Translations under genes and position numbers: made by a program | Notes under the pieces: model-generated | Told to the model about the DNA's origin: nothing | The model's database searches: none | The model's input: only the letters and a program-made list of their open reading frames with translations | Assembly: GCA_022036555.1 (NCBI GenBank) | Contig: CM039139.1 | Span: 5,368,541-5,432,540 of the forward strand | DNA from: Microstegium vimineum | Lineage: Eukaryota > Streptophyta > Magnoliopsida > Poales > Poaceae | Length of the DNA: 64,000 bases | Reading direction: 5' to 3' | Shown here: in pieces, positions 20,821 through 32,924 of the stretch | How positions within the stretch are numbered: the first letter of the stretch is position 1 | Layout: every line of letters starts with the position of its first letter

Positions 20821-23800
20821 TCAGCTGATTTCTCTACCAGCTGCTGGACGAGGCTGGGGCAGCTCGAGGACGATGAGGAAGAAACTCCGCTCTGACTCCC
20901 TGATGTATTGGACCTCGCCGCCCATCAATTTGAGGATCTTCCTGCATGTGCTTAGCCCTACGCCTTCTTGGGTTGACCATTGGGAATTGCTGAACATGTC
21001 CTGGACAATGTCAGCAGGGAGGCCCTCACCAGGACAAGCAAACCTAGAGACATACAAAAATCAAAAGGAAATCACTTAGTTCTATTCATTGGTACTCTCA
21101 AGTTACAACGGAGGCATTGAGTTCTGTGTCGTTAACATTTGGAAGCTGATTCTCCAGAATCACCTAATGCACAATGTAACAAATGTAGGTTGTTGAAATA
21201 ATATGAGTTGCCGAAAAGACAATCACTTTCGCTCAAGCCAGGACACTTAAATAGTAAAATCCATCTGAAAAATCCAGATGGTTAGGATTTACATTCCATG
21301 GCACCATTTTATAGGACAGTTTTGAACTTCAATAGGTAAGGTCGTCAATTCTCAGTTTCTCTCAGCAATGTTCTAGGGTAGGCAGCAGTTTTGGTATAGA
21401 CATCCAAAACTACTAATCAAATAGATCCAAATTTGTATTTGCCTATGTTATTCTAAATATTGTTCTGTACCAAAAAAAAAGTTATATCTTTTAGTTGGTA
21501 CATCATATGAGAGGAATCAAAATATATATTAGTGGGACGGAGGTAGGTTACACACTTGAACCCAGTTTGGGTGAGGGGTATACGTATGAGGATCAAAAGG
21601 ATTTACTCCATCTATTCCAAATTATAAGATGTTTTGGCTTTCCTTGATACAATTGTGTTTGCTATCTAGACATAGTGTATATCTAAGTGCATAGCAAAAA
21701 CTGTGTCTAGAAAAGCCAAAACGTCTTATAATTTGGAATGTAGGGAGTAGTTTAAAATTGCACAAAATACTAGAGATTTGAGCCCAATCCTCTTACCCTC
21801 AATAGTCTGATCATCCCAGTTGCTTGGGAATTATGGAAGCACCAAAATGCTTGTGTTTTTTTAAGGTGTTAGGCCTCGCATAGAGGTGCTGCTTCATCTG
21901 TGGCCAATGAGAGTAATCTGCAGTGTATGGCAGAAGACTCGGCTCTGCATTAGTTCCTTGCTAGGTCGCTGGTCCTAGATCCCTAGGTCCTCGTTTGAGG
22001 CTGCTGGTCGTGTTTTCCTAGTTTATTTTCTAGAGTGCAGTCTTGGCTTAACCCTATGGGGGTGCCTTGGAGGGGGGTTCTTACCTCCCTCAATTTCGTA
22101 TCTTTTTTTTTTCCTTCTTAATGAATGACAGGCAGCTCTCTTACGTAGTTCGAGGGAAAAATCCTCGTACCCAAACAGTCACTTGGTGATGATACCTCAG
22201 CAAAGCCCAGCGGCGGACTAGCACCGGTTTGCCAGGGCTAGAGCCCCCACTACCGCCGCCAGATGTATGGATTCCCTCCTAAGCCCCGCTACAAGTTTGT
22301 AGTCACTGAAGCTTAGGAGAGGCTAAATGTGGAAAATAAGGAAGAGAAGCCCCTCGTAGCATATGTTTCTAGATCCACCACTGACAAAGTGACAAAGCCA
22401 AATTTTCTCATTCTTCAGTTTAGTGAAAACTCTATGTGATCTAGGGCACCGTATACAACTTAGATGCTGTTTGGTTCAAAGTTTTTAGTCCGAAATCTGA
22501 TCCGTCAGAATTCTAAATTGAAGATGAAAAGCTAACCTGAAGATGAAAAGGTCTGTATCTGTTCCGTCAGAATTCTGTTTTACATTTGGTCTGACTTGTA
22601 TTTCTACCCAGCCATTCTCGGATGGAGCAGACCGCACCATGCTTAGCAAGAAGTCAGCCAAAACTTGTTGAATTCTAAATTGATCACCATATGCTGATGC
22701 ATCCTTGATTTCATCAGGGATATCCCGAATAAGTTGTAAATCCCTCTCCTCAACAATAACATTGCTTGGCTGACAACAGCATTCATAACGTCTCCAAGAG
22801 AAAACTCACTTTTCTCAAGCACCAAAGAGCTGTTACATAATGAGAAACAAATCAACAAATTTTCAGTTAATCAATTGTGGAAATAACAGCAGCATTCAAA
22901 CTTATGTCTTAGACTACAAAGAAGTGAGAAAATGCAACTGTCTACAGTCTAAACACTGAACCTAAATGAAAATTATGTCAAGCAAATAATGTGACAGTAA
23001 TAATATAAGATCATGTAAGTAGCTATTCCGAGTGATATCTTGGTAAGTTTGTGTTTAGACTTTGCCAAATGAGAAGCAACTATTCTGTTGAACATGCCTT
23101 AAGTTAGTCACTTTCTGGGGTACAATCTATGCACACTAATTAATTCATTATCAATTGCAAGACGGATGGACCTGATCAAGTGTATAAAAATCAACCAGAA
23201 GGGATTCGTGCAAGCAAATGAAATACAGCATCTCCAAATAATTTATGAAGCTCCTCAAACAAAACTACAGGCAGAGGCATGTTAGACAAAGCTGCTTGAA
23301 CTTTGGTGACATCCCCTAAAATGTGGTAAGGTTATCAGTTCACGAGGCTATTCCTTTAATTCTAGCAAAAATCCATGATATAGCATTTGAAGCACAAAGT
23401 TTCACAACCCTGGTAGTAATAAGTAAGCTAACATTGGTAAGCAGAAAAACCCCACTATGCACTTTTTTAGTTTTAAAAGAAGTTGGCTTTTTAACATAAT
23501 TTGACCTATTCAGTATATACAGCAGTTATTGTATGCACTTGTGTGATATTCACGCTATCCTTGAAAAAAAATAGAGAAAAAGACACCAGATTCACCAAAT
23601 TTCACTGGAAACTGTGAAAACCATCAAATTCTGGCTTGGTCCTGGTTTAGTAGCCATACCATCAACCATTAGATAATTACAACCATAATGATGTACATAA
23701 TCAGCCAGACGCATGCCAGTCACTGTACAGTACGATGGTCATGGTATGGTATTATGTTTCAAATAAAAAGAGGTTTCCAAACCCATAGGAGTCTTTTAAG

Positions 23801-26800
23801 CACAGTACTACAGTAGGATATGCTGAAGCTTCTAAAACACCAATGCATCTTTTAAAGTACAGCAATCTGGACTGCCTTCATATTTACAACATATAGCTAC
23901 AATATATGATCGCAAATGTTGCTGATCTTACACAGTTTCAGATATTGGCGAGCAAGAGAAGCAGTCCACACAAGTGCCATAAGGAATAATAACAAAGGTG
24001 TCTTAAAGGGTAGTACAAAAAACAAGGATCTTCGTCTAATGTTGGCAATAACTTAGGTGCAAGGGAAAATTTATTTAAAGGACTGCAAAGGCAGTAGAAT
24101 GAACTGTGATAGTCTAATGACTGATGGACTTCTCTAATTCCTATTCCGATTTTGTACCTCTACCAGTCAAAATTAGCACCAACTAAATTTTAGATTAAGG
24201 CTACTTCAGGCTCAAGTTAACCGAATATGAATGATCAAACATAAATATTCAATGCAAATATTAGAGAATGGGTGAGCAGAAGGATAAGCTTAGAATGCTG
24301 ACCCGTCCTCAATACTTTGGAGACTAGCGTCCTTAACAATCTTGGACATCTGTTTCTCACAAGTAGAACAAGTTTCAAGGAACTGCCTCTGATCATCATT
24401 TAGATCAGTCATCTGCAAGAGAGAGTTGGTAAATCGGATGCCACTAAGAGGATTCTTTATCTCCTGGCAAATGTAGGCCAATTCTTTCATCCTTGCATAA
24501 CACTTCTTTTCTTGTTGTCTCTGAATCTCAAAGGCTTGCTGTATATCAGCACTTGCAATCTGCAAGAAACAAAAGGCTCCAATGGATTTACCATCCATTT
24601 TGCTCCTTGTGTTGGCGGTCAATAAGGCCTGCACATACTTTCCATTCTTGTCAAAAAATGAAAAAGGTAACTTCTCATAATCTTGACCTCCTATAGCATT
24701 GTGAATGACAACCATGAACTTTGTCAATGCATCTGGGCCCTTGAGTCGACAAAAATTTCCAAACACCTCTCCAATAAGAAACTTACCAACAACTTCACCT
24801 CTCGACCATCCTGTAAGTTTTTCCATGGCTGTGTTCCATTCTGAACAAGAAGTGTTCTCATCTGATGCAAAAATTGGGGGTATCAGAGGATTAGGATTGT
24901 GCACAATAGCTTTGTAGTCCCCTTGTATGTTGACAAATTTATCCATGACCACCTTTTGTTCTGTGACATCTTGTCCAACAAAACAGACACCAACAATATT
25001 TTGTGTGTAATCTCTACTGGAACAAGCATTGACAATAACAAATATTGGTCCCTTAGATTGCTCTGAACCAAATGTTTTCAGCTTTATCTCCACATTTTTG
25101 TCTTCCTCACCTGTATGGGAAGCAACTTCACAAATTAGCACTCCAATCACACATCCAGCAAACCTAACATAGCTTAGCTACATGCATTGGGAAGTAGATT
25201 AAAATAGTTCAAATGGTCTGGGCGAGAAACAATGTACTCCTATGAGTAGCTAACACAAACTTTGGTATAAGTTTCATATGCTTACTTTTCACATATAAGC
25301 ATTCCTATCTGCTAGTTATAAGCACCAGGTTCTACAAATACTGTGGAAATGGTTGAGTAAATTTGATGGTAGTCTCTAGTTGGTCCCCATTTTTTATATA
25401 TCTGTGCGCCTAAGAAACTGAGTATATCTATTAAAAAACCCTGACAAACATAGGGGAGCTTTTAATTAAGAACATGCAAATATTTGCCTCGACAAGGACT
25501 TGAACTTGGGGGGTCTGGGTCTAGGCGTACATTCACACCGTCGACCTATTGTGCTAGGCTTAAGCTCCTTCAAATATCCATTTTCCAGGAGTATATATAC
25601 CACACATTTCAATATTTGGTCTAATAAACATGTGTACATCATGTCCATACACTTCTGTTATGTCATATACCATAAGAGATACAACCAAAAACAGATAATC
25701 TTTTCCTCGACACACAATTCTCACAAAACATAATATAAAAAGCAATAGCATCCATATAAGAAACAAAAATGGCATACCTCTTAAAGCTCGTGAGAGTAGC
25801 TTTTCGACTACCTCCTCAGATTCCTTAAAGATAAGATCATTTACCAGAGATTTGCCCATTGCCTCCTCAACGGAAAGGCCTGTCAACTCGGCAATCTTTG
25901 CATTCCACCCATTTATACATCGATCAGTATCTACTGCAAATATGGGTACTGTTGCTGTCTCTATCAACCGAACCATCTCTCTTGCTACGGAGCTAAGCTC
26001 ATTTATCCCCCGCAATTCTAGCTCCCCAAGCTGAACCTGTCCATTGACAATGGCTTTTGAGTTGCTAGTGCCCTCTGCAGCATCTCTGAAGGAGTCACGC
26101 AATATGAGCTGCAAGGAATGTATTGCGTCCATTTCTGCATTCTCCCATGGTAGGCTTCTGCTTTTAACCACTTCAAGAAATGCCTTGAATGATGATCGTG
26201 GGTGCACCCTCTGACCATCATCCTTATCCTCAGGGTGATGCTTTGCACCACCCCATTTGATCTCTTTGGCTGTGTGTGACCGAAACCAAAACAAGTAATC
26301 ACTCGGTGTAATATAAGCCACCGCCATTCCACACACAGCATCCCCTAGTGCAGCAGCACCAAGGTAGTCTGCATCAGCCAGGCTATCTGTGCTGAGCCCT
26401 GTTGAGTCCCCATGACACACTGTCAACCACTCGATGATATCCTTAATCTGAGACTCAGTGGGAGTGACACCCAATGGATAGTATTTCCCATGATAATACA
26501 GTGCAGCCCCATCACACTTCACAAGGTCCATGATGCTGGGGCTCTGCGTGACGATGCCAGTTGGTGAATCTCGCAGTAGCATGTCACACAATAGCGTCTG
26601 AGTTCGCAAAATGTGCTTCTCTGACAGCTGGTGAGCAAGCTGCAATTCCATGTTTAGCTGCAGCCCAAATGCCTGCATGAGAAACTCGCAAGCATACCTC
26701 AATGGAAAAGGGATACACCGTGGTGATGTATGGTGGCACACCACTAACCCCCACAACTTCATTGCCGAGGAGATGCCACCCCGACCTGTTTGCTCGTCGT

Positions 26801-27965
26801 CGCCACCACTGCTAATGATGACTGCCATAACAAGCGACGCAATTGACCCCATGTTCGCCATGTACTGCGCATGGCACCCGTGTGGAGCACGTAGCGTGGA
26901 GCCTACCAAACACAGTGGCTGCGACAGCCCAGGATCTTGTATGACTCTCACCGGGGTGGCATGGCAATCGGCGATCATTCGCACGCGGTTCTGCCGGAAC
27001 AGGAAGCGTGACGCCTGGGGGATATCTGTGGCGGGATAATGCAATCCGAGGTAAGGTTCAAGGTTATCGCGCCGGCTCTCGGCGACAACTTCCCCATGCT
27101 CGTCTTCATGGAACCTGTACACCATGACACGGTCGTAACCCGTGAGCTCGCGAACATGCTCCACGACTGTGTCGCAGAGGAGCTTGACGTCCCCGCCTGG
27201 TAGTGCCTGGAGGCGGGAGATGGCGCGGACCGCGAGTTTCTGGGACTGGACTGCGCCGGCGATGGAGAGAGCGGGGTCCTCGGTGCGGGCGGGCTCGAGG
27301 TCGATGACGACGCCGACGTCGATGCGGTGAAGGATGGCGTAGAACGGCTTGGAGGAGACCCTGGAGTGGATCCATAGCGGGTTGAGCAGCGAGATCTCGC
27401 GCGCGGCGAAGGCGCGCTCCAGGAGGACCGCGGACGAGGGGGAGAAGAGGAGGCGCGCGTCGGCACCCAGGGAAACGGGCGGCGGCGCCGCGGAGTCGAG
27501 CGAGGGAACGGAGTGGTGCGGCGACAGGTCGAGCAGGTCGGCGGCGTTCTCGGAGAAGGCGAGGAGGCGGAAGCAGGAGTCGTCGGCGACGGCGAGCGTG
27601 CAGCCGAAGGGCTGGATGTGGCCGCCGCGCTGGATGCGGGAGAGGTAGGCGGCGATCTGCTGCTCGGAGGACGGCGTGGGCGGCGCGCGCAGCGACTGGG
27701 AGTAGTCGAAGCTGCGGCCCGACGCGCCCGATTGCTCGAACACCGCGTGGAGCCGCGCGTCTAGGGTGTACTGCGCCACGGCCTTGGAGACCGACTCCGT
27801 GGCCGCGGCGCCCCCGCCACCTCCTCCTCTCCCTCCCCCGCCCGCGCGGGACGTGCTCCCACCCGACGACTGCGAGTGGTGGTGGTGGTGGTGCGCGTGA
27901 CGCGGCGCCTCGGGTCGCGCGGAGGAGGGGGAGCGCGTGGGCGTGGCGCGGCTGCCCGATGCCAT
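20821..27965 (-). CDS. PHYB: Phytochrome B photoreceptor, frameshifted in exon 3
   Basis: Four minus-strand exons have GT-AG introns: 27965-25778, 25110-24303, 22829-22537 and 21043-20821. Phytochrome B binds phytochromobilin, switches between Pr and Pfr in red/far-red light, and moves from cytosol to nucleus to control shade response and flowering. The start MASGSRATPTRS at 27965 was chosen because it matches grass PHYB, although the frame is open 46 codons further up. The order is: His/Ser/Gly-rich N-terminus (residues 1 to about 60), PAS and GAF with bilin-attachment Cys364 in PHGCHAQYM, PHY, two PAS repeats spanning the exon 1/2 junction, then the histidine-kinase-related domain. One base is missing after codon 1026 (AGG at 22750-22748). 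The literal frame adds 34 unrelated residues and stops at 22645-22643, while the +1 frame continues as normal PHYB through exon 3 and into exon 4 (FACPGEGLPADIVQDMFSN). Exon 3 is 293 nt where 294 is needed. The stop is 106 nt before the last exon junction, so transcript decay is also likely. The intact protein would be about 1170 residues. Confidence 0.95.
21606..21747. mobile_element. Stowaway MITE in PHYB intron 3
   Basis: The ends CTCCATCTATTCCAAATTA and the inverted TAATTTGGAATGTAGGGAG are flanked by TA on both sides (21604-21605, 21748-21749). The 142-bp element is nearly a complete palindrome and lies well away from the splice sites of intron 3 (21044-22536). Confidence 0.85.
25485..25562 (-). 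mobile_element. tRNA-derived SINE fragment in PHYB intron 1
   Basis: On the minus strand a box A-like TAGCACAATAGG (25556-25545) is followed about 40 nt later by a box B-like GTTCAAGTCC (25505-25496), the internal Pol III promoter of tRNA-derived SINEs. An AT-rich tail follows toward 25455. Only the head of the element is evident, and it has the same orientation as PHYB. Confidence 0.5.
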
Positions 27966-28736
27966 GGCGGCGGCAAAAAAGGCCTGGGGCTCTCCCTGGA
28001 TTAGGCGGCCCCGTCGGGTCTTGCGCTCGTCAGTCGTCTCGTCGGCTCGCTCGCCCCGCCCCGCTCGACTGGGGGTTCGTCCGATAGCTTCGCTTTGCTT
28101 CACGCTCCTCAGACCTCACTGCGCTTATTGACTCACGAGGATAAAATTAGAAGAAGCGGGGGCAAGGTTCAGTGGGAGCGTGGACCCAAGGATATGAGAT
28201 CATGTTTGGTTTTCATAAGTTAGGAGGGACTTATAAGTCAGATGATTTAAAATCAGTGACTTATAAATCATATTTGTTTGGTTTTCAATAACTTATAAAT
28301 TATGTAGGTAATAGGTTGGAGTATGGTTCCTAAGCAAAAAAAAAAGGTGTAGTCCTATGTAAAAAAAAGTAACTTATAAGTCCATAAGTTAGAGTGAAGC
28401 AACTTATAGATTTATAAGTTAAGGTGACTTATAAGTTGAGATGTTTGATAAAATAAGTCAATTTTTTCACTTTTAGACTTATAAGTCACTTGACTTCTTA
28501 TTATTGCGCGTTAGGCGATGCGCCGATGATGATGACATGGCTGGAATAGGGATTGGTAGTACTGGGGGATCGAGGCTGGGCCGCAGGGGTTGAGGTTTGG
28601 TTTGGAATGGATTGCGTCGCGCTGGGGACGACGACGAACTCCCAGATGAAAGCTGATGTGGATGCGGATACTTTCACCTTTGCAGCTTTTAGTTATGCGC
28701 TGAAAACCGTCCTTTTCTTCTTCACTTCATTCTTCA
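27966..28736. other. PHYB 5' region and hairpin-rich repeat
   Basis: 27966 to about 28140 is GC-rich and probably the PHYB 5' untranslated region. From about 28200 to 28500 ACTTATAAGT-type palindromes recur many times, suggesting a MITE of unknown family. No upstream exon could be identified. Confidence 0.45.
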
Positions 28737-28991
28737 CTCCCTCCGAAATAGACTATAAATCATTTTGATTTTTAGAAAATTCAAGGATCGCAATATTAAC
28801 TAAATTTATATAACAAAATAATAACATTATGATATAAAATGAGTAACATTAAATTTTTTACTATTTGTTTTCATTGTGTACCTATTTGATTTTGATGTCA
28901 TGACTCTATGTAATTCTCTCTATAATTTTAATCTATGATATTTTGGTTCTCAAAAAAATAGAATAACTTATAATTTAAGAAGATGGAAGTG
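28737..28991. mobile_element. Stowaway-like MITE upstream of PHYB
   Basis: The left end CTCCCTCCGAAATAGACTA faces a degraded inverted right end near GAAGATGGAAGTGACTA. The AT-rich, noncoding body is about 255 bp. Confidence 0.6.
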
Positions 28992-29237
28992 ACTACATGA
29001 TAAAATAACCAATCTTGTGGGTATTCCTCCGCCCTAGTGCATAGATGCATTTGCATCTGCTATAAGTTAAAAATATCTAATTTTGATTATATATCTCTAT
29101 ACATATTGCTATTAATCAAAGATTCTTTAAGAAATAGTTATTTTGGACAAAATGACTTAGGATTAGAGGAAGTAGTTGGAAAGTAAATGGTGTCCATAAA
29201 AACATATATATGCCATTGTATGATTAAAGGGCACTTT

Positions 29238-29380
29238 CTCCACCCCAAATTATAAGACAATTTGGCTTTTCAAGATGTGTAGATTTTTTCATGCACTTAA
29301 ATATATATTGTGTCTAGATACACAGTAAAAATAATATATCTAGAAAATCTAAAATATATTATAATTTATAATGAAGGGAG
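29238..29380. mobile_element. Stowaway MITE
   Basis: CTCCACCCCAAATTATAAG is matched by the inverted TATAATTTATAATGAAGGGAG, with TA following at 29381-29382. It is about 143 bp and closely resembles the copy inside PHYB intron 3 in layout. Confidence 0.7.
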
Positions 29381-29878
29381 TACATTCCAAGACGGTTTAA
29401 ATAGGCATAAGGGTGCAGCATGAGAAACTTCTGCAATCTTATTTGGTTGATTGTTACAAGCTAAGTTCTAAATACAAAGGTTAAATGTAAAATAGTTAAA
29501 AAAATATAGCTCTAATGTATCGAACAAAAGAGCTAATAAATAGGCTAATTGTTTAGTCAGGTCTTTAACTAGCGGTTAGCTACCTTACTAACCAACTATA
29601 GTTAATTTGAACTAATTTATAGCCACAACTAGTAGCTAGTCATGGGTATGAAAACAGGCTCTATACCATTCCACACATCTTTAGCATTGGTCTAAGCGTC
29701 GTACACTCGTATTTTACTATATCTACTACTCATGTGCTAATCATTGTTCACCACATTTTGCCGACTCCTCTTAGTTGTGGCAAAGTCAATGACCAACCAG
29801 TAATGTCTTGAGAATAAGGGTCTCGTGCCTATAGCATCGAACCAAAGAAAAGTCAAAAGATGTCACACGTAGTAGGTA

Positions 29879-30113
29879 CTATCTTTATTTCGAATTATAA
29901 TTTATCTGACTTTTTAAGTTTTAACCATAAATTTAACTACTTATCTTATTAAAAAAACTTATGCAAATATAGTTAAATATAAATTATTTTTAAGAACTTT
30001 TATTACAAAATAGGTCGTAACAAAAGAAGTAATGTTTTGTATAAATTTTTGAATAAGACGAATAGTCAGATTTAGAGTAAAAAAAATTAAACAAACTATA
30101 ATTTAGAACATAG
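29879..30113. mobile_element. Degenerate Tc1/mariner-type MITE
   Basis: The left end CTATCTTTATTTCGAATTATAA and the inverted TATAATTTAGAACATAG near 30113 form an imperfect terminal repeat. TA precedes the left end. It is AT-rich and noncoding. Confidence 0.5.
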
Positions 30114-32924
30114 TCTATTACTAGATTGATGGTTAACTCTTCAAGTGTGTGCATTCTACCATGGTTAAAATTACAGAAGATAAAACGCATCAGCACATAA
30201 AACTAAATTTATGATTGTAGCAAGAGAATAATATTACATTCAAGCCCATCTCTACCCTCTAACTAGAAATCATGGAAACTCCTAAGATTCATACATGTAA
30301 ATGAGGCGATAATTATGTGATGAACAAGGGCGCAAGAGTATAGCTTTTCTTGCCTGTTTTTAAAAAGGGTTGTAGAACTCTCTTCTGTACCAATAAAATA
30401 GACACAATCTCATTCTTGTTCTTCCAAAGAAAGTTAAAAAAAATCAAAGTTTACAAATTGAGTCCATGAGCTATGGAACTGACATAAATCACGGAGTAGA
30501 CAGTTTAAGGTGGTATGATGGTTCAATGGTTATATACAAACAATGAGCAAAGGCAAAATAAAGAAGTTTCATCTCCGTATTATTAGGCTCAAGTGGAAGC
30601 GGACTAGTACGAAGTAGCCCGGAGTTTTCAATCAGTAGAAAAAAACTACAGCATGGATTCATGGCCGCACTGCATGCACCCTTGACCCTTTGGACCATTT
30701 TTAGGAACCACGTGACATTTGGATTCTTATCGTTTGCTCTATCCAGTTGTCATGGGCTCATGTCAGGCACCATGTCAATATGTCATTGTCCGTCTCATCC
30801 ACAGGATCAGAAAGACAAACACAAGGATCAGCAAACTGCCCGTCATTGCAGCAGACAGAGCGCTGCCGCATTCGTTGCGTAGCCAGCAACTAATCAGATG
30901 GAACGTCTGAGTTCTCTCTCCCTCTTTTTCTCAGTGAGATTGCTGAAAAATATCACTCTTTTTTTTTCTCAGCAAGATTGCTGAAAAATATCACACTGCC
31001 ACGCTGTCCTGGAATGTGGAATCTGCATTTGTCGATGTAACCAAACCAGCACCGCCCCCGTCCTCGTTAAATTCCAAACCAGAACGACCCTACCCATCCG
31101 AGAGCTAGTCGGTTTCGCAAACTGGATAACAATTGCGCATTCATTGGCCAGGTACCCACAGGCCGCAGCCGCACCGGATTGTTTTGCTTTGGGGAAAGGG
31201 AGTGGAGAGCGTGCGGGGCGGGGCAGCAGGGCCGCAGGGGCAGGACGGACGAAAGCGGCCGCAGCGGCGACGACGACGCGCCGAGGCCGCGAGGTGGCAA
31301 CCAGCCAACCACCGTCCTTACGCGACGCGACGGCTCCCCCCGCCCGCTCGCCCACGTGCGGCCGCGCGGCCGGGCCAATCGCCGCGCCGCGGCCCATGTG
31401 GCGCCTTTCGCTGTCGGCCCCCGGGCCGTACGTGGCGGGCGTGGCGCTGCCGGCTGCCCTTTCCAGACGAGAATATACGGCAGTTGAGTACAGTACCAAG
31501 TGATAATGTCGCCCACCTGCACGCAGATTGGCCCCCACAAATGCAATTACATTTATAATTAATAAGCATGTAAAAGAACCAAAGTCACAAAAGTGACATA
31601 CGAAAATAGTAGTTAAAAACATAACATACGAAAATAGTACAGAGGGCGCGCCCCTGTGCGCGAGCGCAAATGAGCATCTATATACATGTCGTATATGTAT
31701 ATAATTAGGGTACACTAATGCATATACTTAGAAAATGTATATATTACATATGCCATGAGAGGAAGTAAACATTCTTAGGTGTTGACATCCTTGCTGAGCA
31801 ACATCAATGCATCAAGATGCATACAGAATATATACATGTCTGATGATGATGCTGGGTAAACCAAGGGGTTCTTCATGCCTTTAGAAAACTGAACCTAGAA
31901 ATCCCAAAGCCTAGATGGTTGCAAGCTTGCATTCTACAGTCAAGGAAAAGCCTGTGAATTAAGAAGCATTTATGTCGATAATATGTATGAAACAACAAGG
32001 TTACAGAAGACATATGGGCCAGGGAAAAGAAAAACAATAACAGAGCACTTGCTCTGGAGATAAATCAAGCTGACAAAAAATGTTGCGGCAAAAGGAGATG
32101 GAAACCAAGATAAAAGACCAAATTCTGAAACCTGGAAGCCCTGAACCTGTCTTAGGATGCACCTAAAACCAATTGTGGTGGTGCATAAATTAGATTTAGT
32201 AGGACAACTGGGGTATGGAAAAATGAAGCCACAATATAGAATTTCATCTTGCAGATTAAGGAGATTGGTAAACTGAGGTACTATAATAAGAAACTGAAAC
32301 ACATAATAAACCACCTGCACCATTGGCCTGGCTACGTTTGGAAGTTTACCTTTGAAAGTTTAGCTCTGCCTGCGCCATTGGACCCCGGCTACCTCTGCCC
32401 TACTCGCTGCAATGAAACACCTGCCACCTTCACACCATTGGCCACACTGGCTTTGCCTCTACTCGTTGCAGCGAAACATCAGCCACTTGCATAAGGCACA
32501 ATAATGTATAAATTTCTATGATCACTGAGAACTATGCATAAGTTACCAGGTCCTGAAAATGTGAGGAAGCGCACATAATATGAGAAGACAAAATTACAGA
32601 TATTACCATAGGTATGGTTAAGTGTTTATGTAATTTAGAATGAGGCAAAGATTGAATGAACCATGTCCCTTGAACTGAATAATTTGATGTATAAACGGTC
32701 GAATCACAATGGAAATGAGAACAAAAAAACATAAGGGAAACCAAATATGTCCCTGGACTGAGCCTAGATCATAACAACACAGTTTAACAACTTTATTAGC
32801 ATAGTGATTCGAATACTATACAGGCTGGATAAAAATGCAAACACATCCACTAAATATCAGGAAGGTAAAATGAGGTTTATAAATTCATGTACTATAGGAG
32901 ATTGAACCCAACAAATAATTTATT
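30114..32924. other. Intergenic region with a GC-rich island
   Basis: A short duplicated stretch (GATTGCTGAAAAATATCAC, twice) lies at 30,941-30,990. A GC-rich, CpG-rich island at about 31,130-31,500 has overlapping ORFs on both strands, as expected for GC-rich DNA without stops; it could be a promoter or first exon. AT-rich DNA from 31.55 kb to the first LTR contains a diverged duplication (CTACTCGCTGCAATGAAACA / CTACTCGTTGCAGCGAAACA) near 32.40-32.48 kb. No gene is supported. Confidence 0.45.

Noticed and set aside
25560..25777. Coding continuation of PHYB exon 1 past 25778
   Set aside because: A GTATGC donor follows AGAG, and the exon 2 start gives the correct phase and conserved protein; the extra residues are hydrophobic intron translation.
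27966..28103. 46-codon N-terminal extension of PHYB
   Set aside because: The frame is open but the residues are Arg-rich and unlike phytochrome. MASGSRATPTRS at 27965 is the conserved start.
31067..31715. Long overlapping ORFs on both strands
   Set aside because: They follow the GC-rich island, where stop codons are rare; no domain or conserved motif is visible.
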